Below are positions 45,318 to 56,229 of a DNA stretch of 64,000 nt, one piece after another; position 1 is the stretch's first letter, and the number at the start of each line of letters is the position of its first letter. The translations under genes and the position numbers were made by a program. The DNA comes from Blakeslea trispora (lineage: Eukaryota > Mucoromycota > Mucoromycetes > Mucorales > Choanephoraceae), in the NCBI GenBank assembly GCA_025331445.1, contig JAIWNE010000011.1:455537-519536 (forward strand). The letters are read 5' to 3'. A model generated the notes under the pieces. The model searched no databases. It was not told the origin of the DNA and worked only from the letters and a program-made list of their open reading frames with translations.

Positions 45318-45509
45318 ATGGAAACACGCCATAGTCAAATGGTAGTTATTACAAAACGACTGGAATCAGCAAATGAAAAGATAGACGCCATCATCACTCA
45401 GTTGGGCTGGACGCGTCAACAACTTCAACAATACCTTCAAGACCCCATCCATAAAAACCACACGATCTCAAAAAAGACCTCACACACTTTTATTCAAAAG
45501 AGAAAATAG
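45318..45509 (+). CDS. Small unknown protein (63 residues)
   Basis: ATG after a pyrimidine-rich leader (45290-45312), 118 bp divergent from TRM11. The product begins METRHSQMVVITKRLESANE and has one amphipathic helix (residues about 8-42, RLESANEKIDAIITQLGWTR) with coiled-coil-like heptads, then a basic, Ser/His-rich tail. It resembles small helical subunits in size and shape, but I recognise no family. Its stop codon lies 8 bp from the stop codon of the convergent Zn2Cys6 gene. No intron is needed. It could also be a fortuitous frame. Confidence 0.45.
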   Translation: METRHSQMVVITKRLESANEKIDAIITQLGWTRQQLQQYLQDPIHKNHTISKKTSHTFIQKRK

Positions 45510-45517
45510 ATTGCTTA

Positions 45518-47121
45518 TTATTGACTCATTTCAGTCATGGGTGAAATAGACGCCAATTTCTGAATGAGTTCAAATGTGACCGAGGCTTCTTCTTTTGTTC
45601 CCTTTTCTTTAAAGATAGTGAAAGCAGCAGATAGATAATGTACTACTTGTTGTACACCTCGTATAGAACAATACATATCCTCATAGGCATGACAAGCCAA
45701 TATCCATTCTACCATGTCCTTGATGATGATGGCTGAGGTATAACAGATTTCTAGATGAGATCGATGCAGTAAAATAAAGGCAAAATGACTTGAGAGATGT
45801 AGGAAACAGACAGCATAACAGAGATCCTGTTGTTGTTGTTGCTGTGTTGGTTGTGCAATCTGTTTCATGGTATTAGATAGATCATCCAGGAGTTGTTGAT
45901 GTCGATGTGGATCCTGTGGTTTAGATCGAATATGATCAAGGATGGCTGCTTGATGTTGTATGATCTGAATCAAGAGGATCCATGGCTTTAGCTTGTCTGT
46001 CTGTTCGTCTGTCAGGGCCCTAGGTAAATCAATCATCATGGGCGTCTCTTTTAATTGAGGTAGTGTGCCTTGTTCCATACTATGATATTTTAGAAGACAA
46101 AAGCGTAAACACACACACACACACACATCATTCAGAACTCACCTCATCATCACATCATAACAATAAATGGCCCAAAAAACACGTTTCCTTGACTCCTTTT
46201 CGATCAAAGGTCGATCTAGATCACGTGATAATCCAAGATCTTGACACATACGCAATGCCATGGTAAAATAATAACGTGTTCGCCACATAAATCCAGGTCG
46301 ACGTACATGTTCATTGTATTTGAGTAACAACAAGACAGCCTGTACTGTGGCTAATTCAACAGGCTCTTCTTGTTGTAGCAGATGCACTGCCTGTTGATAA
46401 TAAGTCCAACCTCGAGGCTCATGTGTCTCCACCATATCCCAACGGGAGGAGACAGCATAGATAGCATAGAGTAAGCATTTGTTGTCAGTCTGAAAGGAAG
46501 GTGTATGAAACAAGGGGAAGACAGGATCAATGAATTCAAAATAAATCTTGAGTAAATCATGCCGAATGGGTTCTAGCAGTGGTGGTTGTAGTGTGGCACG
46601 GATGATGGTATTGTAACTACAATAGGCTGTATCCATCCGATAAGGATAATCAGGTACATAGAGACCATGGCCTGTACTGTCAATACTGAGTGGATGACCT
46701 ATAAAGACATACATGAGCAAGATATTATTTTGTACACACAAGAAGGGGGTTTACTTTTCAGTTGACGTGCGATAGGAGGAGGTGGTGGTGGTAGGGTTGT
46801 TTTGGGTCGAGTGAGTTGCTTATAGTGTCTCATGCTGTCTGTGATCCGCTTCAGTCTCGGTTCATGACTTTCTGTTGTTGGTTTAGGTGTTTCTTTCTTT
46901 TGTTGTGGTACATCATAAAGACAGGTAATATCTGACCTGAGACATCGTTGGCAAGGTAACTGACCATTACATTTCACCTAGTGTTCTCTCCTTTCTTTTT
47001 AGTCTGTTTTCTTGTGTGTTGCCCTCTTTTCTTTTTTATTTACCTTTCTTTTTCTACAGGCTGTACAGGCTCGAGATGACTTTTTCTTTAAAGGTTGTTT
47101 CTCTCGTGTGTTATCTGACAT
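45518..47121 (-). CDS. Zn2Cys6 fungal transcription factor
   Basis: Exons 47121-47044, 46977-46755, 46698-46143 and 46079-45518 give 472 residues. The binuclear zinc cluster is created by the first splice: ACTACRKRK joined to VKCNGQLPCQRCLRSDITC (residues about 20-50). A basic Pro-rich linker follows. The middle-homology (fungal_trans) region has LLKIYFEFIDPVFPLFHTPS, LLYAIYAVSSRW, MALRMCQDLGLSRDLDRPLI and RVFWAIYCYDVMM, as in Gal4-type regulators. A short polyglutamine run lies in the last exon. Target genes cannot be predicted. Intron 3 contains an (AC)n run. Its start lies 202 bp downstream of the MAK11 stop in tandem orientation. Confidence 0.92.
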
Positions 47122-47322
47122 GAATTAGACTAAGAAGACCAATGTGTTGAGAATCAAACTGCTTTATATAAACAAAGAAAAAGAGAGAAAATGACAAGAC
47201 TTCTACTGTCAATCCCCCCCCCCTCTTTCTCTCTTACTTTCCCTCCAAATTTACTATTTTAAAATACCGCAAAATCGCATGAATTCAAAGGGGGGGGGGG
47301 TTATTGTTGGTGACACACATAT

Positions 47323-48608
47323 TTATTCAGATGAAAATCCATCATGAGAGGTAATACAGGTAATACGACATTTTGTGTTGTATTCACCCAAGGCTTCTGT
47401 ATCATCCTTGTTGATCAAATCAGCCATATCCCAACATTTCACTACACCATCCGATGAGGCTGACATCAGAATCAGTCTATTTCCTGTCTCTAACACAGAC
47501 ACTGATTTGATACGCATCAAATGTCCCTTGACTTCCTTTAGACAATCCCCACTGTTTGTATCCCAGATACGAATCGTCTTATCTTCACTGCCTGTCACCA
47601 AGTATTCTTTATCCTCTAATTTGAAATAACGCATGGTATGAATACGAGATCGATGACTGATGGTCAAAGTCACTTTGGCGTCCTAACATTCGAGATGTGA
47701 ATCATAAGAGAAGTCTTTCCTATAAACAGTCACTTACAGCCACTTTGTAGATCTGAATAGACTTATCAAACAAGATGGCATATTGATCACCAACTGCATT
47801 CCACAAGACAGACATAGGTTCCTCTATAGGATCATCAGAAAGGGGGAGTGGCAAATCATCCATATTTGCTGTTCTTACCTCGACCTAGCTTATTGACACT
47901 GGCTTTACGACCTGTCATCAAATTCCATACAATGGCTGCTCTATCAGCACCCACTGAAAGAGCAATTTTACCTGTAGGATGAATAGCGATAGCATTCACC
48001 TTGGCTCTAATAACCCCCCAAAAAATAATAGAGTTAAATAAAGATCAATATGATAGGATAACAGCTCTTTCTTACTTGTGTCCTTTTAGAGTCTTTAAGA
48101 ATTCCCAGTCTTTTGTTCTCCAGAGATTGATTAGGTGATCTTCACTAGCAGACAACATATATTTGCCATGAAATTGAATGTCTGTAATATCGCCTGAATG
48201 GTGTCCACCCAAAGAGCCATATTCTTTACGTTTCTTGACATCGTACAATCGAATGATTTCATCACTACTGCCTGAGGCCAAGAAGTGACCTCCTATGGCC
48301 ACTGTACGAATACAGGCTGTATGAGCAGGCATAATAAACACAGGTTCCAATTTGATATTCTTTTTCTATTGAACAGTTGAGTATGAGGTTGTTCTCCAGG
48401 CAATCATACTTACATTGTCAGTCCAATTGGCATTCAATCCAAACAAAAGACGTTCATAAGTACCAACGATCACACGGAAATCTTCTTGTGTGTCAAGTAA
48501 GGCCGATGTAGGTAATAGGCTGGATTGAGACACTTTTTCAAGAATCTGTCTTTTTTTGGCTTGATTGTCTGTCTTGTCGTCTGATCTTGATCTCTTTTTG
48601 GTTTCCAT
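47323..48608 (-). CDS. MAK11: MAK11 / PAK1IP1 WD40 protein (60S assembly)
   Basis: Exons 48608-48414, 48365-48076, 48006-47879, 47823-47738 and 47682-47323 give 352 residues. The start of the propeller, FRVIVGTYERLLFGLNANW, is typical of Mak11/PAK1IP1. WD units follow: HTACIRTVAIGGHFLASGSS, SGDITDIQFHGKYMLSASED with LINLW, AIHPTGKIALSVGADRAAIV and YLVTGSEDKTIRIWDTNSGD. Yeast Mak11 is needed for 60S subunit maturation with Rlp24; the animal protein binds PAK1. The intron 47824-47878 is inferred because the frame fails without it; splicing restores KLGREEPMSVLWNAVGDQYA. Confidence 0.9.
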
Positions 48609-49238
48609 TAGTGTTACTTTATATAGAGAAAAATAAAAAAAAAAGAGAGGGCTGTCAAAATGGCACTACATGAAAGTACAAAAAAAAAAAAAAAGTACTC
48701 CCAAATCAAATAACAGTCACCGAGACTTTGGGTTGGAGGACAGATATTATAGGTTAAAGAAAGAGCTTTAAAGTGGGCACAGAAAGTCCCAAAATCATTT
48801 GAAACGATACAGATTTCAATTTACATGTTGATGTTCAAGTGTTCCAAACTATCATGCTTGTTGTTTTGTTTTAGCAAATATATCTGAGCTTTATCTGTTC
48901 TCTAGTGAATGAGTTTTACTTGTCTTAAGAAACCGCTTTTGAAAAACCCTTCTCTTGATCTATGGAATATGCTACCACTCGCCTTTCCCTCCCTCCCCCT
49001 CCTCCTCTTTTTTTTTTGTTAAGCAAGCGCCTATAGAGCAACAACTCGGTCAAGTGAATTATAGTAGATAGCCTTCAGAACTCGTTTTAGATGCTTGTAT
49101 TATGATGTTTATCGCTAGTAACATGAATGAAAAATAGTAAGAGTCAGCCAACAGTGTTGCGAAAAGAGCATATAGTTGATAATAGTCAAACAAGTTATTA
49201 ATCGATTGCTGTACATCAACGACTGTCTCAAGTTCGAA
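48609..49238. other. Spacer between MAK11 promoter and Atg22-like gene
   Basis: About 630 bp. The MAK11-proximal side has A-homopolymers. A run of T/C (48985-49018) and AT-rich sequence follow. No gene is supported. Confidence 0.45.
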
Positions 49239-51105
49239 TTAGCAGTAATTGTCTTTATTCTTCTCATATTCTATTATTTCAAGTTTAGCCTTATCAACAT
49301 CGATTAGGCTGATGAGTATCGTGGCAGCCACAAAGAGTCCTAGTACAAATGGCCAACCTTTCCACAAATTAGATGTAGATTGAGTAATGGCCCCAATGAC
49401 CACTGGTCCTATCCATGAAGAAGCCTTGTTGACAACACTAGCCAGACCAAAGAATAAATTCTCTTTGCCCTTTGGAATAAGTTCTGCCAACATAGTCTGT
49501 TGCCATGCCCAGATAGGTGCAGTAAATAAGCCCTGCCATACATTCAACACCCAAAGTTCATTATGTGTCTATCTACCATTTAGTTTCCACCTCCCTTCCG
49601 TTATCTTTTTGTTCGTTCCCTTTTCTTTCTAAGGTAGCTATTACTTACTCGTATACCAAATCTATCAAATTGAATACCAAAGCAGCCCCAGACTGGTACT
49701 AATCCTGTCAAAACGATGATGGCTAACAATGTTGTCTTTGTTCGAACTTGAAATGTCTTTGAGATCCATAGAAACAACAGGCATCCAATGATAGAAGTGA
49801 TGGCTGTTACTAACCCAAACAACACATTTTGTTGTGGAGAGAAACCAGTCAATTCACCTTGGATTATGGTAGTCATCTGAGTGATTGTTGATACGGCATC
49901 AGAAAACATAAAGTAAGACAAGATGTACATGAACAAATAACGAAGTTTACGCGCTTCTCTATAGGATTTTTTTTTGTCAAATAAAAAAAGAAAAAGACAT
50001 AATATGAGTTGATTCTACCTTACCGAATAGCCTGGATGATGGATTTCCAACCTAGTGTAAGATGGTTTGCATGATCAGGTAAAGGACGTCCTCTTCTACC
50101 TCTAGGTGTCCATAGAAAATAAGGAATAGCATTGATAGCCCAGAAACCAGCACAAACAGTGGTTGAGATAAAATTATAAACAGGTGCGTTACCCAATATA
50201 GGTTGAACACCTGGAGGGAAATCGTATTTGCCTTGCCATGGAAGAAAAGAAACTCCGGATAGCACACCAGAGGTCAAGAGAAAGCCTATATTAGAGAAAA
50301 TAGTCGAGACAGCAGAGATATGGTTACGCCAGGTCTCAATCACCTTTTCTTTTTCTTTATCTGTCAGGCAAGGATTGGCAATGACTTGTCTTACAATCGG
50401 TAGATTATCACTATCGTCGTGTTTCAAGTATCAATTAGGATCCATTCCCGATCCAAAACAATTTTAGCCTAGCTTACCTTAGATTAGGAAAAGCAGCTGC
50501 ATAGAAAGCTAATGAGGTACCATACGAAATGAGTGCAACACACATGATAGCCATCATCAAGTTCCAATGTGAGCCATCATCATTGACCAGAGTAATGGGT
50601 AGCGCTTGACATACACAACCAATCAAAGTAGCTCCTAGCAAGATATATCGATTCCATCGTCCATAATCTGCCAAACTGCTGAAAGTAGTGAATAAGAAAA
50701 ACTGAATTGAAAAGGCAATGGACTGCAGATATAATAGCATGGAAGATACTGGAATGCCTTGAGGTGAATTGATCCAGGCTACATTGCATGGGCTTGTAGT
50801 ATCTTGCATATTACAGCCTTTTACTTCTGGTGTCTCTGGCTGGAATCCACCTCGAAAGGCCAAATATTGAAGAATGATAGGCATGAATCCATAGATTGTA
50901 TATCCATTATTCTAAGTCAATCATGAATGATGGATACAGACTACAATAAAGAGGGCTACCAACTTACGCCGTTATAGTATAGATAATAACCCCATAGCTC
51001 CTTTCGAGTAGCTGCTGGCTGATCAAATTCATGATTGGAAACGACCAATTCGTCTGGCTCTATTGACTTGAAAGGGTCTTTTTCATTCTTTAAGGAAAAC
51101 GGCAT
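49239..51105 (-). CDS. ATG22: Atg22-type vacuolar MFS transporter
   Basis: Exons 51105-50968, 50911-50478, 50410-50024, 49958-49649 and 49568-49239 give 532 residues. The N-terminus has the family hallmark KELWGYYLYYNGNNGYTIYG, joined by the first splice, followed by about 11-12 hydrophobic segments (MLLYLQSIAFSIQFFLFTTF; MMAIMCVALISYGTSLAF; TIFSNIGFLLTSGVLSG; LRYLFMYILSYFMFSDAVST; SSWIGPVVIGAITQ). Atg22 proteins export amino acids from the vacuole after autophagic breakdown. Orthology to yeast Atg22 is likely at family level; fungi often carry several paralogues. All five splices keep frame. Confidence 0.85.
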
Positions 51106-51236
51106 GGCTACCACAAGAATAATAATAATGATAAAGAAGGAGAAGGAAAGGCATTCGGTGACCCCCTTTTGATTAACAGCATAAACATTTAAAAAAAAAA
51201 AATATTTGTTCAGTCAATAAAAGCAAGTTTTATTCG

Positions 51237-53168
51237 TCAAATTGAATCTGATTCAATACTGGTAAAATATTCTCCCATATTGATATGCTCTATGTAGGAT
51301 GTTAGTAAATGGAACACTTTATCATTCTCCTTATTTACCTTTTTATAGAAATCAATATGACAATCAGCATAGGCAGCTAAGCCTTGTTTAAGTTCAATTT
51401 CCCTTGCCCTTTGAAATATCTCGAATTCCTTGACCATTTGATTGGAATAAAAGTTGTTTTCATCATTGGCTTTAGCTACCTGTTCTTCCAACTACAATAC
51501 TCTTGAGTCCCTCTATTTATTCACTGTATTCTCTGCCAAAGACATTACCTCTTTTATTTTAGATTCTAGTCTCAATACGCGCTCACTCTTGGCTCTACCC
51601 TGATCCATCATCTTGTCTGTCATAAACTCAGTGATGGCACCTGTATGTTGGATACCATGCCCTAGATTTTTGCCTGGATAGAGTATTCTTTCTCTCTCCA
51701 GTACAATCGACTGTAGTGCAGTAGACACATCCTCAAACTGAACTTGCTTCTGATCTCGTTCTGTCAGCTGCTCTTTTGTTGCTTCACAATAGTTCAATAG
51801 TTCATGAATATCATTCAAAAACATCAAATCCTCTTGTTTTCTCTACCTCAATCCATTGAGTTCTCTTTTCTCTCTCTCTCTCTTTTGTATGCTGCCTTAC
51901 CATCTCTTTATACGCATCTACATAGGATTCAGTAGCCTCTGCAAACTGCCGAAGTGGTTGATCAATCGTGGCCTCCAAACCTGATAATCCACGAATACTA
52001 GCAGCAAAATGTGCATAATTCTGTACCAATTCTACCCGAAACAATAATATTACTAGTATGTACTTGATTTAGAGGATTTTTCTTACCTATTTGTTTCTTT
52101 CCCATTCTACCATACAACCGTTCGACTACATTTAGGTTGTCCTCGAACTTATCCACAGTCTCTTTCATATCAACAAACTTTTGGTCTGGCTTCTTTACTC
52201 TTGCTACAGTCTTGAAAAACGAGCCAAATAAAAAGGCATGTTGATTGGCCGTCTTTGTCTGTACTTTTTTATCTGCTTGCTACAGACAAGTTCAATACAA
52301 CTCATCTCTCTCTCTCTCTTTATAATCCAACTGTTGACTTACAAAATCAGTGGACTCTAAAAAGATTCTAGTATACTGTGAAGCTTGAAATAAGGGATGT
52401 CTAGCTATACGATCCATAAACCACTGTAGCCTATGATGCATCATGTCAATTCCTTCCTTTTCTAGGGGTTTATCTAACATCAGGATAACTTACGCTAAAC
52501 GTCTGTGTTCAATAAACATAGGATCAAATCGATTTCCTTTCATATATCCTAGAGACAGATTGTATCAGTCACAAGCTCTTATTGGCTACCTCGATTCACT
52601 TACGCATACGATGCTTTTCTGGCAAAGGTGGTACTACGCAAGCCGGGAATTCAACAGCCAATGCATTATGTAGCCATAAAAAATCTCGAAAACGTCGTCG
52701 TACAGGTCGATTGTCTACAGAATAAACCTCAAGTGCTGTCTATCTGACGGTATAAGTTTATCTAAATCCTGCTCATGATTTCTCTTTTAAAAAAAAAGAA
52801 AGGAAAAGTATTATACCATAGTAAACACTCTGTAAGTAATAAAACTACCGTCTGCACTCTTTTGAGGGTCATCGACTCTGATTGTCATTGGCTCTGCTTC
52901 AAAGGTATCTTGAGCCGGTATGGTCTCTACTGTTGTATTTAGGTGATTGCTACCACTTTGAATAATAGGATCTGTCTGGAAGGGATCGAATGTACTAGAA
53001 GATGCCAAGTTCTATTCTATTGTAAGACACACAGCACTTTTTGTTGTTGTTGTTGTCGCTTACTTGGTCATAAAAACTCGAGCTGGAGCCTATATAATCT
53101 TGGTTTTGAATAGACCATGAAGGCCCTTGATCTGGTATGGTAGTATCATAGTCACTTGTGTTTGACAT
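51237..53168 (-). CDS. SNX4: Sorting nexin 4 (PX-BAR; Atg24)
   Basis: Nine exons, 53168-53064, 53011-52817, 52739-52604, 52548-52494, 52430-52343, 52279-52087, 52031-51901, 51830-51549 and 51491-51237, give 479 residues. The PX domain binds PI3P: NRPVRRRFRDFLWLHNALAV, CVVPPLPEKHRM, RYMKGNRFDPMFIEHRRLAL and FMDRIARHPLF. A BAR-type helical region follows (KFVDMKETVDKFEDNLNVVE; FLNDIHELLNYCEATKEQLT; YPGKNLGHGIQHTGAITEFM). Snx4 pairs with other nexins to recycle cargo from endosomes and acts in selective autophagy. Exons 4 and 5 join as HRRLALQWFMDRI only if a 63-nt intron ending at 52431 is used. Two in-frame acceptors for exon 2 differ by two codons. Confidence 0.92.
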
Positions 53169-53584
53169 AATTGTGTATTTGTTGATTAAAAAAAAAAAAA
53201 AAAGAGAGAGAAAGAGAAATATACACATAAATCTCGCTAAATCGCATATTGAATTCACGCTTGTTGCATTTCATTTTTCAAATGAGTAATTTCAACAGAA
53301 ACATCCCGCTAGTACTGATACACTTGCGGCATTTCCTTATACATTATACTGTTAAATCAAATTTAGATGATAACTGAAATAATGACTGTCCTTCCAATGC
53401 AATATCTAAATTCTGTCAGAAAGGTAGGAATTACACAGGCAATTCCATATATTGTATATGAGCTGGATTTATATAGCCGAGATGAGTTTTTTTTTTTATT
53501 ATTATTATGTTATCCAGAAAACTAGTTCCATTTTCCTTGTACGACATCTCCAAGAGGAAATGAATGGCAGGGTCTGATAGTTCA
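53169..53584. other. SNX4 promoter and spacer
   Basis: AT-rich DNA upstream of SNX4, running into the transposase relic that becomes recognisable at about 53585. A 91-codon minus frame (53431-53706) is the shadow of that relic. Confidence 0.5.
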
Positions 53585-53941
53585 ACTGACATCAGAAAAA
53601 AAGAGTAAAGTTGCAACAACTGCTGGTCATTATTTCTTCTTAATTGTCGCATGAATTGTTTGAAGGCCATTTCGTAATGGATAATGAGCCCATATGTAGG
53701 CATCAAGACATAGTAAACTATATGGATAGCTATGGGTATGGTTGTGTGGGCCTAACTCTTTCTTCTCTTATCCACTTGAGCTCAACTCCATCGAACAACT
53801 TTGATCAGTGGTTAAGAACAAGTTCAAGAGAGAAAAAAAAAAGCTATTAGAAGATAGCGACTATGAACATCCAAATTGCAACAAGGTTTTCGGTTAGTGA
53901 CACTCAAGCATCCAGGCATCATTCCTGTCAAAAATGAAAAA
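53585..53941 (+). pseudogene. Degraded IS630/Tc1-mariner (DDE_3) transposase, C-terminal part
   Basis: The plus-strand translation shows VATTAGHYFFLIVA, then, after stops, GHFVMDNEPICRHQDIVNYM and DSYGYGCVGL. A frame change gives LNSIEQL-stop-SVVKNKFKRE, where the family has LNPIEQFW, and a further change gives VSDTQASRHHSCQK. Compared with the family, MDNAPIH has become MDNEPIC, and W is a TGA stop. At least two frameshifts and several stops show it is dead. Only the second half of the gene is recognisable. Confidence 0.75.
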
Positions 53942-54122
53942 TGTGCTTCGTTCACTTTGCTTATGGCTTTACTTTTTATGTAGTATTTTTTTTTTTTAGT
54001 AAACAAGCAATTTCCATAAGGAAGGGGGTATAGACTAAAAGACAAAGAATGAGCCAATCAAAGGCTTTTTGTTTGTTTGTTCAAGGTGAGCTTGTTTACT
54101 GGTAAGTAGAAATCCAATTGAT

Positions 54123-54716
54123 CTAAGCATTTGTTGGCTGATCTTTAGGCCCCTCCTCTTCCACGTCTGGCTGTACAACTGCTTTTTCGTTGAATAATAC
54201 ATGATCTGGATTTTGTGAAGTATATCGTCTTTTTGCTTTACAAATAGTGCAAGTCTGGACAACAGAAGGCACAGGTGTAGCTATATAGATAAAAGAGACT
54301 AAGTCATTCAATGTTTGTACATGTATATAGTTTACATACAATGAATGCGACTTTTAGAGGTAATATAGGGCAATAAGGAGGTTTCACACCGTTTACAGAC
54401 ACCACGCTTCACACTTGGATCACTATTATAGAAGATTAGATCAGGCAATAGATCTGCGTTAAACAACATACAGTCTCAAGACAAGTCGTGCAGTGATCTG
54501 CTTCATGTTGTGATTAAGATATCTCGAAGTGCTATAGAGTCGACCTGGTGGATCACCCTGCCAATCCTTGACATTAGAGCACTTATCCGTAGTAGAAGTA
54601 GAGGCAGGGTATTCAATGGTGGACATGAGCATAGAAGCCTGATGCAAATAACTCAGCCTTTCAAAGATCTGTGCATTCTTTGGATTGACACCTGTCTTTT
54701 TATCCTTCTTTGCCAT
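54123..54716 (-). CDS. RPP21: RNase P protein subunit Rpp21/Rpr2 family
   Basis: Exons 54716-54472, 54422-54340 and 54280-54123 give 161 residues. The helical N-terminus (AQIFERLSYLHQASMLMSTI; SRYLNHNMKQITARLVLRL) leads to a four-cysteine zinc ribbon split over the introns: VKRGVCKRCETSLLPY and VVQTCTICKAKRRY. This is the Rpr2/Snm1/Rpp21 pattern of RNase P (tRNA 5' processing); the related Snm1 acts in RNase MRP. The C-terminal 35 residues are acidic and unconserved. The first intron begins GTATGT and is 49 nt. Size matches the family (about 150). Confidence 0.9.
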
Positions 54717-54939
54717 AATGATAAAAGAAGAAGTAAAAAAAAAAAAATGAAAAATTATAGTCAAGCTTGAAAGAGGGGGAGTTTGATTTGTAGTGATGAA
54801 AATTGGGTGAAAGCATCCCTTAAAGTCTAATATGAGACTGAAGAAACAAATGAAAAGCATGATCCTGTATTTAGTAGTCTGATTCTTCTATATTAGAGGT
54901 GTCAATTTATTTCAAATAAACATATACAGTAATTCTAGT

Positions 54940-56229
54940 TTAAGGCAAAACAACATATTTTTGTAAATGGTCAGGAATAGCTTGAGAGAGCTTCTTGGCT
55001 TCTAACCATTGACGACTGAAGAGACGTGATTGGTATCGATAGGCACCATCACACAAAAGAGTCACAACCTTCTTGCCCTTACCAAGTTGCTTAGCCATCT
55101 CAACAGCAGCAACCACGTTCAATGCAGAAGAAGCACCCACGTAAATGCCCTCTTCATCCAACAATCGATAAACCATCTTGATGGTCTCCTCATCGGGAAT
55201 ATGGAGTGCACCATCAATCAAATCTACATCAGGACCCAAGTTGTCAGTAATACGACCTTGACCAATACCTTCTGTGATAGAAGATCCGCTACGTTCAAAC
55301 AGCTTGCGACCACTAGTGAAATAACTGTGAAGTACAGATCCTGGAGGATCGGCAATAAAGATCTTGACTTGATCTCCCTTTTGGTCCTTTAAATAACGAG
55401 CTGTACCTGCTAATGATCCACCAGTACCGGTAGCACATACAAATCCATCTACTTCACCATTCGTTTGTGCAAAGATCTCAGGGCCTGTAGTCTCGATATG
55501 AGCACGGCGATTGGCTGTGTTATCGAATTGATTGGTCCAGACAGCATTTTCAAGTGAATCTGCATGACGCTTAGCTTGATGGTTATAGTTTTGTGGGTTA
55601 TCGAAAGCAACAGCTGGAACAGGGTATACTTCTGCACCCAACATACGCAACAAATCAATCTTTTCTTGAGACTGTTTTTTTTTGTTTCTCTTTAGTATGG
55701 ACTTTCTCTTGCTTTTATAGTACTTACTTGTGTGTTGGGCATATAGATGACACATTTATAACCTTTGGCACGACAAACATGGGCCAAACCAATACCAGTG
55801 TTACCAGCTGTACCTTCAACGACTGTACCACCAGGCTTAATCAAGCCCTTTTCTTCAGCATCCTTCACAACATATAATGCAGCACGATCCTTAACAGAAC
55901 CACCTGGGTTCATAAATTCAGCTTTGGCCAAGATTTCGGAGCCAGTTTCTTCAGATAATCTATTCAAGCGAATCTATAGATAAAAAAAAAATATCTTTAG
56001 TTTTCTTGCTACTGAAAAAAAAGGGGAGGGAGGAAACTCGATTTACAAGAGGTGTGTTACCAATGGCACCAATAAATCCATTAGTAATCTAATATATATA
56101 AAAAAAAAAGAAAAGCAAAATTAATGCATAATTATTGGTTTTCTCTATCAAATTATACAATACACCAGGGCGACTACCGGGATGAACAGTAGAATAGGCG
56201 CGACGAGCAATAAGACGTAAAGAGTTCAT
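54940..56229 (-). CDS. Cysteine synthase (O-acetylserine sulfhydrylase), PLP enzyme
   Basis: Exons 56229-56164, 56088-56047 (42 nt), 55973-55728 and 55671-54940 give 361 residues. The N-terminus [20 protein letters not shown] is Arg/Ser-rich without acids, suggesting mitochondrial import. The core is typical of type II PLP enzymes: [14 protein letters not shown], the Schiff-base lysine in [11 protein letters not shown], the substrate loop [14 protein letters not shown] and the phosphate-binding [13 protein letters not shown]. It makes cysteine from O-acetylserine and sulfide. Members with this fungal look can also belong to a second, CBS-like clade, so the substrate is inferred. An inverted CCAATGACG pair lies about 120-160 bp upstream of the start. 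Confidence 0.92.
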
